The notes beneath the pieces were generated by a model. That model did not search any database and was not told where the DNA came from. It saw nothing but the letters and a program-made list of their open reading frames with translations. 64,000 nt of DNA from assembly GCF_030915485.1 (NCBI RefSeq), contig NZ_CP133266.1, positions 3,104,001 through 3,168,000 on the forward strand, written 5' to 3'. The translations under genes were made by a program, and so were the position numbers. Source of the stretch: Neobacillus sp. PS3-40 (GTDB lineage: Bacteria; Bacillota; Bacilli; Bacillales; Cytobacillaceae). Shown here one piece after another: positions 52,118 through 61,932 of the stretch. Each line of letters begins with the position of its first letter. Position 1 is the stretch's first letter.

Positions 52118-52212
52118 CTTACTATTTGAAGCTAGTTATGTCCCAGCCTCTTTTTTGGTGGTGGAATTCTTTATCCGGTTTACTTCTCAAAAAAGCGTAT
52201 GGCTAAAATTTT

Positions 52213-52467
52213 TCAGGAAAGACTATACATCGAAGTCTGACTTTTATCAGATTCGACTATTTCATTGGCATGGTCGATATACCGCAGAAGTAGATATAAA
52301 TGATCTTGAATTACAGAGTAATCATCTTCGAAGTTATAAGCATGTAGGAAATGCTCAATCTTCTTGGACAAAAATTGGTCTTTTGTGCGCACCATTAGTA
52401 TTAGTAAATTGTCCCATTCGGATCGATGCGTATAATATAGCGCTCGATCATAATCCATTTTATTCAT
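52213..52467 (-). CDS. YhdB-like small protein
   Basis: The 84-aa soluble protein starts MNKMDYDRALYYTHRSEWDN and contains LLILMVRTKDQFLSKKIEHF; it matches my memory of Bacillus YhdB. AAGGAGGAG precedes the ATG. Function is unknown. The overlapping plus-strand frame at 52155-52496 is non-homologous and is rejected. Before the IS1182 insertion this gene converged directly on pgcA. Confidence 0.8.
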   Translation of the reverse strand: MNKMDYDRALYYTHRSEWDNLLILMVRTKDQFLSKKIEHFLHAYNFEDDYSVIQDHLYLLLRYIDHANEIVESDKSQTSMYSLS

Positions 52468-52611
52468 TTTTTTATCTCCTCCTTAATAGGAGTTGAAATT
52501 AGTTTATGCCTTTTTAAACAGAACTCTCGCAGAAAATCTTGGACAGCCTGATCTGTCGCGATATGCAATATTTTCCTGAATAAATGGGGAATTGGTAAGG
52601 AGGAGAATGGA

Positions 52612-53571
52612 GTGTTTAGAGTTTTTTGGATTTGCTTTCTATTGCTCTTTTTTGAATTTCAAACCATAGCTCATGCCAAAATTGTTCAAACAAATAAACC
52701 TTACACATACGGAAGTATGGAGAATGATTTACATTTACTTAAGGCAAAGTATAAGGAAAATGTAGAGATAAGAGTGATTGGCTATACCCATTTTGGCCGA
52801 AAAGTATCTGCAGTGAAGCTCGGAAAAGGAGAGAAGAGTGTTCTACTTGTAGGTGCCCATCATGGCCGGGAATGGATCACAAGCATGCTGCTGATGAAGA
52901 TGTTGGAAACGTACTCTGCTGATTATCAAAAGGATCTTTCACAAATCTTAAATGAAGTGTCAATTTGGTTTGTTCCTATGTTAAATCCAGATGGTGTAAC
53001 AATCCAACAAAACAATATTAGGGAATTTCCACCCGACCAACAAAATCGAATCATGTTTATGAACGAAGGTTGGGATCATTTTATAAGATGGAAAGCTAAT
53101 GGATTAGGAATCGATCTTAATAGACAATACCCTGCTGATTGGGAAGCCTTAACGGATGGTCCCAATGTTCCTTCTTACCAATTTTATAAAGGCAAATCCC
53201 CATTTGAAGCAGAAGAAGTTATTGCCCTTTCTAATTTTGTAAAAGAGATCAAGCCGCTAATAGCCGTTTCGTACCACTCGGCAGGAAGAGAAATTTATTG
53301 GAAATACAAAAATGGTGAAAATTTCAAACGTGATCGTAGGATTGCAAAAAGAATAGCTAAAATAACTGGGTATAAGTTAGGAAAACCTCCGAAGGAAGCG
53401 GTGGGAGGAGGGTTTACAGATTGGTTTATTACAACGTATCACCGCCCAGCTCTAACAATTGAAATAAGCTATCTTGTTGGAGATAGACACCCACCCTTAT
53501 GTGTGTTTAAAGAAGAGTGGAAGCGAAATAAAAACGTCGGGCTTGTAATTGCCGAGGAAGCAAAATATTAA
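52612..53571 (+). CDS. Secreted M14-family zinc carboxypeptidase
   Basis: The 319-aa protein has a signal peptide (FWICFLLLFFEFQTIAHA) and an M14 carboxypeptidase domain. Zinc ligands sit in GAHHGREW (HxxE) and the later His in SYHSAGREIYW, with LNPDGV and IDLNRQYPADW for substrate binding and the catalytic Glu in ALTIEISYL. Such Bacillus enzymes often act as gamma-D-glutamyl-diamino-acid peptidases on peptidoglycan peptides. Here no LysM domain is present, unlike long YqgT/ENP1-type enzymes. The start is GTG 52612 after AAGGAGGAG. It lies 79 bp upstream of spoVR. Confidence 0.88.
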   Translation: MFRVFWICFLLLFFEFQTIAHAKIVQTNKPYTYGSMENDLHLLKAKYKENVEIRVIGYTHFGRKVSAVKLGKGEKSVLLVGAHHGREWITSMLLMKMLETYSADYQKDLSQILNEVSIWFVPMLNPDGVTIQQNNIREFPPDQQNRIMFMNEGWDHFIRWKANGLGIDLNRQYPADWEALTDGPNVPSYQFYKGKSPFEAEEVIALSNFVKEIKPLIAVSYHSAGREIYWKYKNGENFKRDRRIAKRIAKITGYKLGKPPKEAVGGGFTDWFITTYHRPALTIEISYLVGDRHPPLCVFKEEWKRNKNVGLVIAEEAKY

Positions 53572-53650
53572 TTTCTCCAAACTGTTTTTTCATTCTCATT
53601 TCATCATTCCTGCTTGAACCACATACATTGTGGTAAAGGGGGAATGGCAG

Positions 53651-55066
53651 ATGGATGTGGAGGGACGCAAAGCCCTTGAATATGCAATTAGCGAAATAAC
53701 AGAAGTCGCAACAGGTTTTGGATTGGATTTTTACCCGATGCGATATGAAATCTGTCCAGCGGATATTATCTATACGTTTGGGGCATACGGGATGCCGACC
53801 CGATTTTCACATTGGAGCTTCGGTAAACAATTTTATAAAATGAAACTCCAATATGACTTTGGATTAAGTAAAATTTATGAATTGGTTATCAACTCAGATC
53901 CCTGCTATGCATTTTTACTTGATTCCAACGCATTAATTCAAAATAAGTTGATTGTGGCACATGTACTTGCCCACTGTGACTTTTTCAAAAATAATGTTCG
54001 TTTTCAAAATACAAAGCGAGATATGGTTGAAAGTATGGCGGCTACGGCTGAGCGGATCCGTAAATATGAAGTTCAATATGGAAAGCCAGAAGTGGAAAAA
54101 TTTTTGGATGCGGTATTGGCCATTGATGAACATATAGATCCTTCTTTAATGAGACCAAAATTAGCTTGGTCCATGGAAGATTTGGAAGAAGAGGATGATG
54201 AGATTCGACCAGTTTCTACCCCCTATGATGATCTTTGGAACATGGATAAAAAAGAAGCTGATCCAGGGAAAAAGAAAGCAAAGAAAAAATTTCCTCCCAA
54301 CCCTGAAAAGGATTTACTGTTATTTATTGAATCCTACAGCAGAGAGCTTGAGGATTGGCAACGTGATATTTTGACAATGATGCGCGAAGAAATGCTTTAC
54401 TTCTGGCCACAGTTAGAAACGAAAATCATGAATGAGGGCTGGGCTTCTTATTGGCATCAACGGATCTTAAGAGAATTAGATTTAACAACTGGGGAGGCAA
54501 TTGAGTTTGCCAAATTAAATGCAGGTGTTGTGCAACCATCTAAAACAGGAATAAATCCTTACTACCTTGGCATTAAAATTTATGAAGATATAGAAGAACG
54601 CTACAACAATCCAACTGAAGAAATGAAGTTGAGAGGAATTAAGCCGAATTCTGGTCGGGAAAAGATTTTTGAGGTGCGTGAAGTGGAATCAGATATCTCC
54701 TTCCTTCGCAACTACTTAAACAAGGATCTTGTCATGAGAGAAGATATGTACCTTTTCCAGAAGCAAGGCCGGGACTATAAAGTAGTCGACAAACAGTGGA
54801 AACAAATCCGAGACCAACTCGTTAATATGAGGGTAAACGGAGGATTCCCATACATCACAGTAAATGATGGTGACTACTTGAAAAATGGGGAACTTTATAT
54901 GAAGCATTGGTATGAAGGAATTGAACTCGATGTGAAGTATCTAGAAAAGGTGTTGCCTTATATTCACCAACTTTGGGGAAGACCGGTTCATATGGAAACG
55001 ATGGTGGAAGAACGAACGATGTTGTTTACGTATGATGGGAAGGGCGTTCATCGGAAGTATATATAA
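53651..55066 (+). CDS. spoVR: SpoVR-family sporulation protein
   Basis: SpoVR is needed for proper spore cortex formation in B. subtilis. This 471-aa homologue has the family blocks [76 protein letters not shown] and HWYEGIELD. Length is as expected. Start 53651 is chosen because AAAGGGGGAA precedes it; the GTG at 53630 overlaps the ribosome site. The gene lies behind a peptidoglycan-type peptidase gene, which would suit a shared sporulation role. Confidence 0.95.
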   Translation: MDVEGRKALEYAISEITEVATGFGLDFYPMRYEICPADIIYTFGAYGMPTRFSHWSFGKQFYKMKLQYDFGLSKIYELVINSDPCYAFLLDSNALIQNKLIVAHVLAHCDFFKNNVRFQNTKRDMVESMAATAERIRKYEVQYGKPEVEKFLDAVLAIDEHIDPSLMRPKLAWSMEDLEEEDDEIRPVSTPYDDLWNMDKKEADPGKKKAKKKFPPNPEKDLLLFIESYSRELEDWQRDILTMMREEMLYFWPQLETKIMNEGWASYWHQRILRELDLTTGEAIEFAKLNAGVVQPSKTGINPYYLGIKIYEDIEERYNNPTEEMKLRGIKPNSGREKIFEVREVESDISFLRNYLNKDLVMREDMYLFQKQGRDYKVVDKQWKQIRDQLVNMRVNGGFPYITVNDGDYLKNGELYMKHWYEGIELDVKYLEKVLPYIHQLWGRPVHMETMVEERTMLFTYDGKGVHRKYI

Positions 55067-55072
55067 AAGATT

Positions 55073-55104
55073 TAAAGCAGTGATAGTTTTCACTGCTTTA
55101 TTTG
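55073..55104 (+). terminator. Terminator of spoVR
   Basis: TAAAGCAGTGA (55073-55083) pairs with TCACTGCTTTA (55090-55100), followed by TTTG. Confidence 0.75.
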
Positions 55105-55165
55105 TTGTTAGTGCCATATGGTTTGTGGATGTATCTATAAAGAAATGTAGGATAGTAAAAACAGG

Positions 55166-56227
55166 CTATGTTAGGTGGTAACACTTTTTAACCGGAAGTT
55201 GAACATGAATAGTTGTCCCTACTCCTAACTCACTATGGATAGAAATATTTCCATGATGTTCATGAATCGTTGTAAATACTTGTGTTAGACCTAGACCAGT
55301 TCCTTCACTTTTTGTAGTGAAAAAAGGTGTGCCTAACATTTTTAATTTTTCCTTTGGAATACCTAAACCTGAATCGCTAATTTTTATATGGATCAAGTCG
55401 TCCTTATAAAAATGTTCTATTCTAATTTTCCCTTTATCTTCGATAGACTCAAGTGCATTTTTTATGAGATTGAAAAAGGCTTGCTGAAATAAGTTTCTTT
55501 TTCCGATAATTTCCATCTCTGAATCTCTTAAATCTAATTCAACTTGGATAGAATAAAGTCTTTCCTGAAATAAATTTATTAGAGAAGTTAACTCTTTACA
55601 TAAATTAATGGGTATTAAGGGTTCATCATGCAAATCTGGTTTGGATACTTGTAATAAATTTTGTAACGTGTTTAATGCTTTCTCTAACTCATCTTCCATG
55701 ATATCAAAGTATGGATGTGATTGGGTTTCCTTAATTAACTGCAAAAATCCTTTTACAGATGAAAGAGGGTTTTTAACTTCATGAGCAATACCAGCCGCTA
55801 TTTGACCAACAGAGGCTAATTTTTCTCTATCCTTCAAAAGTTGTCCAGCTGCTTTGCGAAGGGTAATATCTTGGAAAATAACCTGTCCAAAGACTTTGTT
55901 CTCTAAATAAAAAGGTAAGGTCACTACTTCAACATCGATTATCTCCCCATCGTTCCTAATCATTTGTACTTCTATTTTTTCTAATGTTTCATTATTTGTA
56001 AGAACCCTTTCAAGTCGTGCTTTACTTTTTTCATGGAAAGAGGGGTGAAGAAAAAACCAAATATTTTTAGAAATAATTTCTTTTGAACATGTAACTTTAA
56101 ACATATCCAAACAAGCCCTATTACAATAAAGAATTTCACCCTCTTTTCCAATAATCCAAATGGAATTAAGGGAATTTCTGATTAATTGGTGAAAGTCTAT
56201 CTTTGTGGACTCAATATGTAGTTTCAA
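55166..56227 (-). CDS. PAS-domain sensor histidine kinase
   Basis: The 353-aa soluble kinase has one PAS domain (~10-130; IWIIGKEGEILYCNRACLDM, FGQVIFQDITLRKAA), a HisKA domain with phosphoacceptor His in IAHEVKNPLSSVKGF and a HATPase domain (NLIKNALESIED, DSGLGIPKEKL, FFTTKSEGTGLGL). It resembles the phosphorelay kinases of sporulating bacilli, but no transmembrane segment and no response regulator gene lie nearby, so it is an orphan kinase. The start is TTG 56227 after AGAGGG. Confidence 0.9.
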   Translation of the reverse strand: MKLHIESTKIDFHQLIRNSLNSIWIIGKEGEILYCNRACLDMFKVTCSKEIISKNIWFFLHPSFHEKSKARLERVLTNNETLEKIEVQMIRNDGEIIDVEVVTLPFYLENKVFGQVIFQDITLRKAAGQLLKDREKLASVGQIAAGIAHEVKNPLSSVKGFLQLIKETQSHPYFDIMEDELEKALNTLQNLLQVSKPDLHDEPLIPINLCKELTSLINLFQERLYSIQVELDLRDSEMEIIGKRNLFQQAFFNLIKNALESIEDKGKIRIEHFYKDDLIHIKISDSGLGIPKEKLKMLGTPFFTTKSEGTGLGLTQVFTTIHEHHGNISIHSELGVGTTIHVQLPVKKCYHLT

Positions 56228-56503
56228 ATGAATCCCTCTTTTTCTGTCAAGTATAGAAAAAGTATATCAAGAGTCATGTTGAACTTAAATATAAATGTGT
56301 GAATTTCCTGTTTATTTTATTTATTACGTTAAAAATAAGAATAAATGTTTCTCTATATTTTGTTAATTTGGGAGCATTTTTACCTCCAAAACACATGTTG
56401 GATATGAAGCATTTATCAATGATCCAAAGGGATGGAAAACGAATAGATTTCATTTTAGAAGATAATAATAAGTGAAAACTGAGTAAATAGGGGGGTTCTT
56501 AAT

Positions 56504-57544
56504 ATGGAAAGGATTAAACCCATTAAAATACATACAAGAGGAACCACACCGATAATTGAAAAATTAACATCAGCTGAAGTTGGAAAACTGTGGGCTGTAT
56601 ATATGGGGAATTCCATGGCCCAGTATGTTCTTATGTACTATCTTAAACATATTGAGGATCAGGAAATCAAAATAATTTTAGAAAATGCTCTTAATTTAAG
56701 CCAAGAAATTATGCAAAGTATTAAAGGAATTTTTATTCAGGAAAATTTCCCTATACCAATTGGGTTTACCGAGGAAGACGTAAATTTAGGTGCTCCAAGG
56801 TTATTTTCAGATGAGTATTATCTTCATTACTTAAGATATGCGGGTAAAGCGGGGATAAGCATATATTCAACTGCAATACCTTTAATGACAAGAGGAGATA
56901 TAAGGGACCTTTTTATCTATTGTCTTAACTCCGCTGTAAAACTTTTAACAGATGTTTCGAATGCATTAATGAAAAAGGGTATTTTAATGAAGACACCGCC
57001 TATTCCTACACCAGATAAGGTTGACTTTGTAAAAAAACAAGATTATTTAAATGGGTTTTTAGGGAACGTTAGACCCCTTCATGGATTAGAGATTGCCCAT
57101 CTTTACGATAATATTGAAAATGATGTAGCGAGCAAAGTGTTATTAATTGGTTTTAGTCAGGGAGCTAATAATGATAAAGTTCGACAATTTTTTATAAGAG
57201 GGAAAGAAATTACTGATAAACATATAGAAGTCTGTTCACAAAAATTGCATAAAGATAATTTGCCAGCCCCTACGCTATTAGATCACTTAGTTAGTGCTTC
57301 AACCTTTTCACCTTTTTCAGATAAATTAATGTTATTTCATAAAATTGATATGTTTTCAATGAAAATCCGGTCTTATGCAAATGCCATGTCCCTTAACGGA
57401 AGACGTGATATAGGCTTCATGTATGGACGGTTTTTAATGGATATTGGGCTTTATGTAGAAGGTGGAGCCCAAATTTTGATTAATCAAGGGTGGATGGAAC
57501 AACCACCAGAAGCCATTGATCGAGATTCTTTAACTTCAAAATAG
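56504..57544 (+). CDS. DUF3231-family protein
   Basis: The 346-aa all-helical protein consists of two similar halves, each with AEVGKLWAVYMGNSMAQYVL- or LEIAHLYDNIEN-like starts and repeating helical hairpins, the layout of DUF3231 proteins of spore-forming Bacillaceae (ferritin-like fold, often sporulation-linked; related to CotF-type coat proteins). Function is unknown. GGGGGG lies before the ATG. It is a single gene. Confidence 0.85.
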   Translation: MERIKPIKIHTRGTTPIIEKLTSAEVGKLWAVYMGNSMAQYVLMYYLKHIEDQEIKIILENALNLSQEIMQSIKGIFIQENFPIPIGFTEEDVNLGAPRLFSDEYYLHYLRYAGKAGISIYSTAIPLMTRGDIRDLFIYCLNSAVKLLTDVSNALMKKGILMKTPPIPTPDKVDFVKKQDYLNGFLGNVRPLHGLEIAHLYDNIENDVASKVLLIGFSQGANNDKVRQFFIRGKEITDKHIEVCSQKLHKDNLPAPTLLDHLVSASTFSPFSDKLMLFHKIDMFSMKIRSYANAMSLNGRRDIGFMYGRFLMDIGLYVEGGAQILINQGWMEQPPEAIDRDSLTSK

Positions 57545-57632
57545 GTACCTAGGAGCCTTCCTTTCAAAAAAGGTCATTGGATATAATTAAAGATTTAACA
57601 AATGATTATACCTATAGGAAGGGAGGTTGGGT

Positions 57633-58979
57633 ATGGATTTTTTTATTCCTAGCGACTCAAGGGAAGGGAAGGGAAGTGGGGATGGGAATTTAAAATGGTG
57701 GCAACTATCCTTAATTGGTGTTGGCTGCACCATTGGAACTGGTTTTTTTCTTGGATCAACGATCGGGATTGAAACAACAGGCCCATCTATTGTCTTCTCG
57801 TTTATTTTGGCTGCAATCGGGACCTATATTGTCTATAATTTATTAGCAAAAATGACGTCCGAGGATCCTCAAGAGGGATCATTCTGCTACTATGCAAATA
57901 AAGCGTATGGACGTTGGGCGGGATTTAGTTGCGGCTGGAATTATTGGAGTTCAAACATACTGATAATGGGTAGCCAATTAACTGCTCTTTCTATCTTATC
58001 AAGATTTTGGTTTCCCAATGTTCCACTTTGGCTCTTTGCAGCGGGGTATGCAATTCTTTCGATTGTAGTTGTTTTAACCGGAAACAAGGGTTTTGATAAG
58101 GTAGAAAATATACTAGCTATAATCAAAACGGCGGCAATTGTAATGTTTATTATTCTTGCGGTTGCTGGGATATTTGGTTGGATTCATCATGGGGATGTCA
58201 ATCACCCTGGAATCCCTAAGTCTAGAAATGAACTTTTTCCTGAAGGTATAAAAGGGTTCTGGTCTTCATTAATTTATGCTTTTTATGCATATGGAGGCAT
58301 AGAGGTAATCGGGATTATGGCAACTAGACTTAAAAAGAAAGAAGATGCATCAAAAGCTGGAATCATAATGTTGATATTATTAGTGGTGATTTACGTTATA
58401 TCACTTGGTCTTGCCGTGTTTATGGCAGCACATGGGGCATTTAATGAAAAGGAGAGCCCTTTTGTAACAGCAATGGAAAAATATCACCTTTCTTTTTTTC
58501 CGCATGTATTTAATGGAGCCATAATTGTTGCTGGTTTTTCAACAATGACTGCCTCATTATTTGGGGTAACAACGTTGCTAGTGACCTTAGCTGAAAGCGG
58601 GGATGCCCCAGCTTTGTTTACTAAAAAACTGAAAAAATGGAAGTGCCTCCCCTTGCCTTCTTTAGGACTTGCCACAATAGGATTGGTTGCATCCATAATT
58701 ACTGCCTTACTTTTACCTGGAAAAATTTACGAGTATATTACTACGGCAGCAGGTATCCTGATTTTATTCAACTGGGCTTTCATTATTTTATCTGCTCTTC
58801 GAATATTGGAAGTGAAAATAGGGGGAAAGATAGTTGGATTTATAGGGATAGTGCTAATTCTTGCTGCAATAAGCGGAACATTTATGGACAAAAACATTCG
58901 TTTTGGATTTTTTGTTAGTTTATTATTTGTAGGTATTATTGGAATTGTTGCTTGGGTCATGCAAAAAAAGGTCTGGTAA
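57633..58979 (+). CDS. APC-family amino acid permease
   Basis: The 448-aa, 12-helix permease has the APC helix-1 motif LIGVGCTIGTGFFLGSTIGI, then EGSFCYYANKAYGRWAGFSC and IYAFYAYGGIEVIGIMATRL. It is expected to exchange or import an amino acid; the substrate is unknown. Start 57633 follows GGGAGG by 7 bases; an upstream TTG at 57627 overlaps it. It is followed by a terminator. Confidence 0.9.
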   Translation: MDFFIPSDSREGKGSGDGNLKWWQLSLIGVGCTIGTGFFLGSTIGIETTGPSIVFSFILAAIGTYIVYNLLAKMTSEDPQEGSFCYYANKAYGRWAGFSCGWNYWSSNILIMGSQLTALSILSRFWFPNVPLWLFAAGYAILSIVVVLTGNKGFDKVENILAIIKTAAIVMFIILAVAGIFGWIHHGDVNHPGIPKSRNELFPEGIKGFWSSLIYAFYAYGGIEVIGIMATRLKKKEDASKAGIIMLILLVVIYVISLGLAVFMAAHGAFNEKESPFVTAMEKYHLSFFPHVFNGAIIVAGFSTMTASLFGVTTLLVTLAESGDAPALFTKKLKKWKCLPLPSLGLATIGLVASIITALLLPGKIYEYITTAAGILILFNWAFIILSALRILEVKIGGKIVGFIGIVLILAAISGTFMDKNIRFGFFVSLLFVGIIGIVAWVMQKKVW

Positions 58980-59013
58980 AAGGGGAGTCAGGCAGGGTAA
59001 TTCAGTTCTATAA

Positions 59014-59041
59014 AAAATACCAGTAATTCTGGTATTTTTTT
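59014..59041 (+). terminator. Terminator of the amino acid permease gene
   Basis: AAAATACCAG (59014-59023) pairs with CTGGTATTTT (59029-59038) around TAATT, followed by TTT. Confidence 0.85.
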
Positions 59042-59087
59042 GTTTTAATAGTTGCAAAAATAATTAGTAAATTTTTAATATAATGAC

Positions 59088-59414
59088 CTAACAACAGTTG
59101 GGGCGAAATAAGCAACATAGTTGAGGGGACAAAAGGTGATGTACTTCGTGCTGATTGATTTTATAATAGCTCCAAGTTCCCTGTGCTTCTTTCAAGATTA
59201 AATTGGCATCAAGGAGTATTTTTAAGTGATAAGAAAGCTTGGATTGTGGCATTCCGATCATACCGCTTAAATCGCATACACAGATGGAATCTTGCTGACA
59301 AAGCAGATTCAAAATTTGTAAACGTTTTTGGTCTGCTAACGCTTTAAATTTCATTTCATATTCTGAAAAGGTAGCGGACAATGATAGGTCTGTAAGAGGA
59401 TTTATTTTTTCCAT
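59088..59414 (-). CDS. ArsR/SmtB-family metalloregulator (divergent)
   Basis: The 108-aa winged-helix repressor has KALADQKRLQILNLL, ICVCDLSGMIGMPQSKLSYH (recognition helix preceded by a CVC metal site as in ArsR) and a Cys-rich C-terminus (CCLFRPNCC) absent from most ArsR proteins. It would release DNA on binding arsenite or a related thiophilic metal. It is divergent from the arsR-acr3 operon, and a palindrome ATCAAAATTATTTGAT covers its 5' region. GGAGGTTACTT precedes the ATG. Confidence 0.9.
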   Translation of the reverse strand: MEKINPLTDLSLSATFSEYEMKFKALADQKRLQILNLLCQQDSICVCDLSGMIGMPQSKLSYHLKILLDANLILKEAQGTWSYYKINQHEVHHLLSPQLCCLFRPNCC

Positions 59415-59428
59415 AAGTAACCTCCTAA

Positions 59429-59444
59429 ATCAAAATTATTTGAT
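59429..59444. promoter_or_regulatory. Candidate ArsR operator 1
   Basis: ATCAAAATTATTTGAT is an inverted repeat (ATCAAA/TTTGAT) just upstream of the minus-strand ArsR gene, overlapping its expected promoter or leader. Confidence 0.6.
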
Positions 59445-59487
59445 ATAAAAAATTATAATACCAATTACTTAATATTGCAACGATAAT

Positions 59488-59503
59488 ATCAAAAATAATT
59501 GAT
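59488..59503. promoter_or_regulatory. Candidate ArsR operator 2
   Basis: ATCAAAAATAATTGAT repeats the pattern of operator 1 with ATCAA/TTGAT arms, 59 bp away, in the shared region between the divergent regulators. Confidence 0.55.
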
Positions 59504-59622
59504 TGTTATTGTATATATAATTATATGCTTATATAATATTGTCATTAGGAAATTTATTAAATGAATAGTAACTAAGGACAAAATTATGTGGCAATGAATT
59601 TGAAAAATCGAGGTGATTTAAT

Positions 59623-59970
59623 TTGCAAATCAGTACGTCCTTAACTATTGAACGAGCTGCGAATATATTAAAGCTTCTTGGTGATAAAACAAGATTAACG
59701 ATGATGAGGATTTTATTGGAACATGATTGCTGTGTGTGTGAATTTGTAGAAATTTTTCAGATGACCCAGCCTTCCATAAGCCAGCATTTACGGAAATTAA
59801 AGGATGTAGGCCTTGTGAAAGAAAGTAGAAGAGGGCAATGGATGTTTTACTCCATCAATCGTAGCCATGAAAATTATCTTTTTGTAGAGGCACTACTTGA
59901 ATTATTGGCGAGTCAATCAGAGAAATTGGAAGAACTCGAAAAACAGGGGAAACGAATCTCCTGCGACTGA
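59623..59970 (+). CDS. arsR: ArsR-family arsenic regulator
   Basis: The 115-aa winged-helix repressor has ILKLLGDKTRLTMMRILLEH, DCCVCEFVEIF (metal-binding CCVC at the start of alpha-3) and QMTQPSISQHLRKLKDVGLV. It heads the acr3-arsC transcription unit and should be its arsenite-responsive repressor. The start is TTG 59623 after GAGGTG. The divergent second ArsR is a different protein, with its own Cys pattern. Confidence 0.9.
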   Translation: MQISTSLTIERAANILKLLGDKTRLTMMRILLEHDCCVCEFVEIFQMTQPSISQHLRKLKDVGLVKESRRGQWMFYSINRSHENYLFVEALLELLASQSEKLEELEKQGKRISCD

Positions 59971-60013
59971 AAATTTGATTAGAAAAAATGTTTAAAAGGA
60001 GTGAGAGAAAAGC

Positions 60014-61069
60014 ATGAGTCAAATGGGGAAAAAACGATTGTCATTTTTAGATCGGTATCTTACGTTATGGATTTTTCTAGCTATGGCTATAGGGATTGGA
60101 CTTGGATTTGTGGTTCCGGGATTTGTTAAAGGAATTAACCGTCTTCAGGTAGGTACTACTTCGATCCCGCTTGCGATTGGATTAGTTCTCATGATGTACC
60201 CACCACTTGCGAAGGTACGTTATGAAGAGATGAACCGAGTCTTTAAAAATGTAAAAGTGTTAGTATTGTCCCTAGTTCAAAACTGGATTATTGGGCCAAT
60301 TTTGATGTTTGTATTAGCCATTGTCTTTTTACGCGATAAGCCGGAATACATGATTGGACTAATCATGATTGGACTCGCTCGCTGTATTGCGATGGTGATT
60401 GTCTGGAATGATCTTGCAAAAGGAGATACAGAATACGCTGCTGGCCTGGTTGCGTTTAATTCTGTGTTCCAGCTGTTGTTCTTTTCAATTTATGCCTATG
60501 TGTTTGTGACTGTAATTCCCGAATGGATCGGTCTTAAAGGCGCCGTCGTTGCGATAACAATGGCAGAAGTAGCAAAATCAGTCTTTATTTACTTGGGGAT
60601 TCCATTTATTAGCGGAATGCTTACTCGACTGGTGCTCGTCAAAACAAAAGGCCGCGCGTGGTATGAATCGGTCTTTATCCCTAAAATCAGTCCGATCACT
60701 CTAATAGCGTTACTTTTTACCATTATTGTCATGTTTTCTTTAAAAGGGGATATGATCGTTAGCTTACCACTCGATGTCGTAAGGATTGCCATTCCATTAC
60801 TCATTTATTTTATAATTATGTTCTTTGTTTCTTTCTTTATGGGGAAGAAAATTGGAGCAAACTATCAGGTGACAACAACTCTAGCCTTTACTGCAGGAAG
60901 CAATAACTTTGAGCTTGCCATTGCGGTAGCTGTTGGGGTTTTTGGCATCCATTCTGGTGCAGCCTTTGCTGCAGTCATCGGACCACTTGTGGAAGTCCCA
61001 GTGATGATCGGCCTAGTAAATGTTGCCCTTTGGTTTCAAAAAAAATATTTTAAAACAGAATCAGTATAA
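60014..61069 (+). CDS. acr3: Arsenite efflux permease Acr3
   Basis: The 351-aa, 10-helix Acr3/ArsB(YqcL)-type permease exports arsenite by proton antiport. Visible features are [63 protein letters not shown] (conserved essential Cys) and [18 protein letters not shown] with the conserved Glu. AAAGGAGTGAG precedes the ATG. It is unrelated to the ArsB/NhaD-type permease at 28186. Confidence 0.95.
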   Translation: MSQMGKKRLSFLDRYLTLWIFLAMAIGIGLGFVVPGFVKGINRLQVGTTSIPLAIGLVLMMYPPLAKVRYEEMNRVFKNVKVLVLSLVQNWIIGPILMFVLAIVFLRDKPEYMIGLIMIGLARCIAMVIVWNDLAKGDTEYAAGLVAFNSVFQLLFFSIYAYVFVTVIPEWIGLKGAVVAITMAEVAKSVFIYLGIPFISGMLTRLVLVKTKGRAWYESVFIPKISPITLIALLFTIIVMFSLKGDMIVSLPLDVVRIAIPLLIYFIIMFFVSFFMGKKIGANYQVTTTLAFTAGSNNFELAIAVAVGVFGIHSGAAFAAVIGPLVEVPVMIGLVNVALWFQKKYFKTESV

Positions 61070-61092
61070 ATTTAATAAAGGTGGAAACGAAC

Positions 61093-61512
61093 ATGTCAAA
61101 AAAGACTATCTACTTCTTATGTACAGGAAACTCTTGCCGAAGCCAAATGGCAGAAGGCTGGGCCAAAAAATATTTACGTAATGAATGGGAAATAAAAAGT
61201 GCTGGCATTGAAGCACATGGGTTAAATCCGAATGCCGTTAAGGCGATGAAAGAAGCTGGTATTGATATTTCTAATCAAACATCTGATATTATTGATCCGG
61301 AAATTTTAAATAATGCAGATCTTGTGGTAACACTTTGTGGTGATGCAGCGGACAAATGCCCAGTTACACCACCTAAGGTAAAAAGGGAGCATTGGGGATT
61401 CGATGATCCGGCAAAAGCAGAAGGAACAGAAGAGGAAAAATGGGCATTTTTTGGGCGAGTTCGTGATGAAATTGGTGAGAGAATTAAACGTTTTGGTGAA
61501 ACAGGAGAATAA
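61093..61512 (+). CDS. arsC: Thioredoxin-coupled arsenate reductase
   Basis: The enzyme reduces arsenate to arsenite. The 139-aa low-molecular-weight-phosphatase-fold protein has the P-loop CTGNSCR (C10 to R16) and the relay cysteines C82 and C89 ([10 protein letters not shown]), spaced as in B. subtilis ArsC, followed by [20 protein letters not shown] 61093 follows AAAGGTGG. A terminator separates it from arsDA. Confidence 0.95.
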   Translation: MSKKTIYFLCTGNSCRSQMAEGWAKKYLRNEWEIKSAGIEAHGLNPNAVKAMKEAGIDISNQTSDIIDPEILNNADLVVTLCGDAADKCPVTPPKVKREHWGFDDPAKAEGTEEEKWAFFGRVRDEIGERIKRFGETGE

Positions 61513-61519
61513 TGCAAAG

Positions 61520-61545
61520 AGCCAAGAATGTTCTCGGCTTTTTTA
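61520..61545 (+). terminator. Terminator after arsC
   Basis: AGCC-A-AGAA pairs with TTCT-C-GGCT (61520-61539), followed by TTTTTT. It implies that arsDA is made by read-through or from its own promoter. Confidence 0.65.
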
Positions 61546-61699
61546 GAGGCTTTTTTCGCAAATATTGTTGTTTTTCAATTTATCTTCCAAGTTTGAAGTA
61601 CTTTAACAGAAAAAAATTACAAAAAATATTTGTTATCAATGAAAAGTTCATTATTTTAGCAGTACAAAATAGGTTATGAGTGGAAAAATAATTATATCA

Positions 61700-61880
61700 G
61701 CGAAACAATACAAGATATCGGCGAAAAATTTAATATATCGGCGAAAAATCAAATATATCAGCGAAAAATCAAATATATCGGCGAAAAATCAAATATATCG
61801 GCGAAAAATCAAATATATCGGCGAAAAATCAAATATATCAGCGAAAAATCAAATATATCAGCGAAAAATTAAATATATCA
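61700..61880 (+). repeat. 20-bp tandem repeat (minisatellite) between arsC and arsD
   Basis: Eight consecutive exact-length 20-bp units, consensus GCGAAAAATCAAATATATCR, run from 61721 to 61880. A 21-bp degenerate unit precedes them and a truncated GCGAAAC unit follows. Units differ mainly at the last base (G or A) and at ATC/ATT. There is no spacer between units, so it is not a CRISPR array. The array sits in the leader of arsD. Confidence 0.92.
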
Positions 61881-61932
61881 GCGAAACTGAAGATGCTAGC
61901 AATTTGTCCAAAATAAAAGGAGATGGTACATA

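Larger units (their letters stand above)
50323..52154 (+). mobile_element. IS1182-family insertion sequence
   Basis: The ~1.83-kb element has near-perfect terminal inverted repeats: AAAAGAGGCTGGGACA at the left end and the same in reverse complement at the right (50323-50342 with 52135-52154, one mismatch). It carries a single transposase gene framed by internal hairpins at 50359-50401 and 52084-52117, which would insulate it from outside transcription. Exact ends and target duplication are uncertain because A/T runs flank both. It separates pgcA from yhdB. Confidence 0.88.

Noticed and set aside
52155-52496. 113-aa plus-strand protein after the IS1182 element
   Set aside because: It is antisense to the yhdB-like gene, which has a strong ribosome site and a recognisable sequence.
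61700-61880. CRISPR array
   Set aside because: Units are contiguous 20-mers with no unique spacers, no palindromic repeat and no cas genes nearby.
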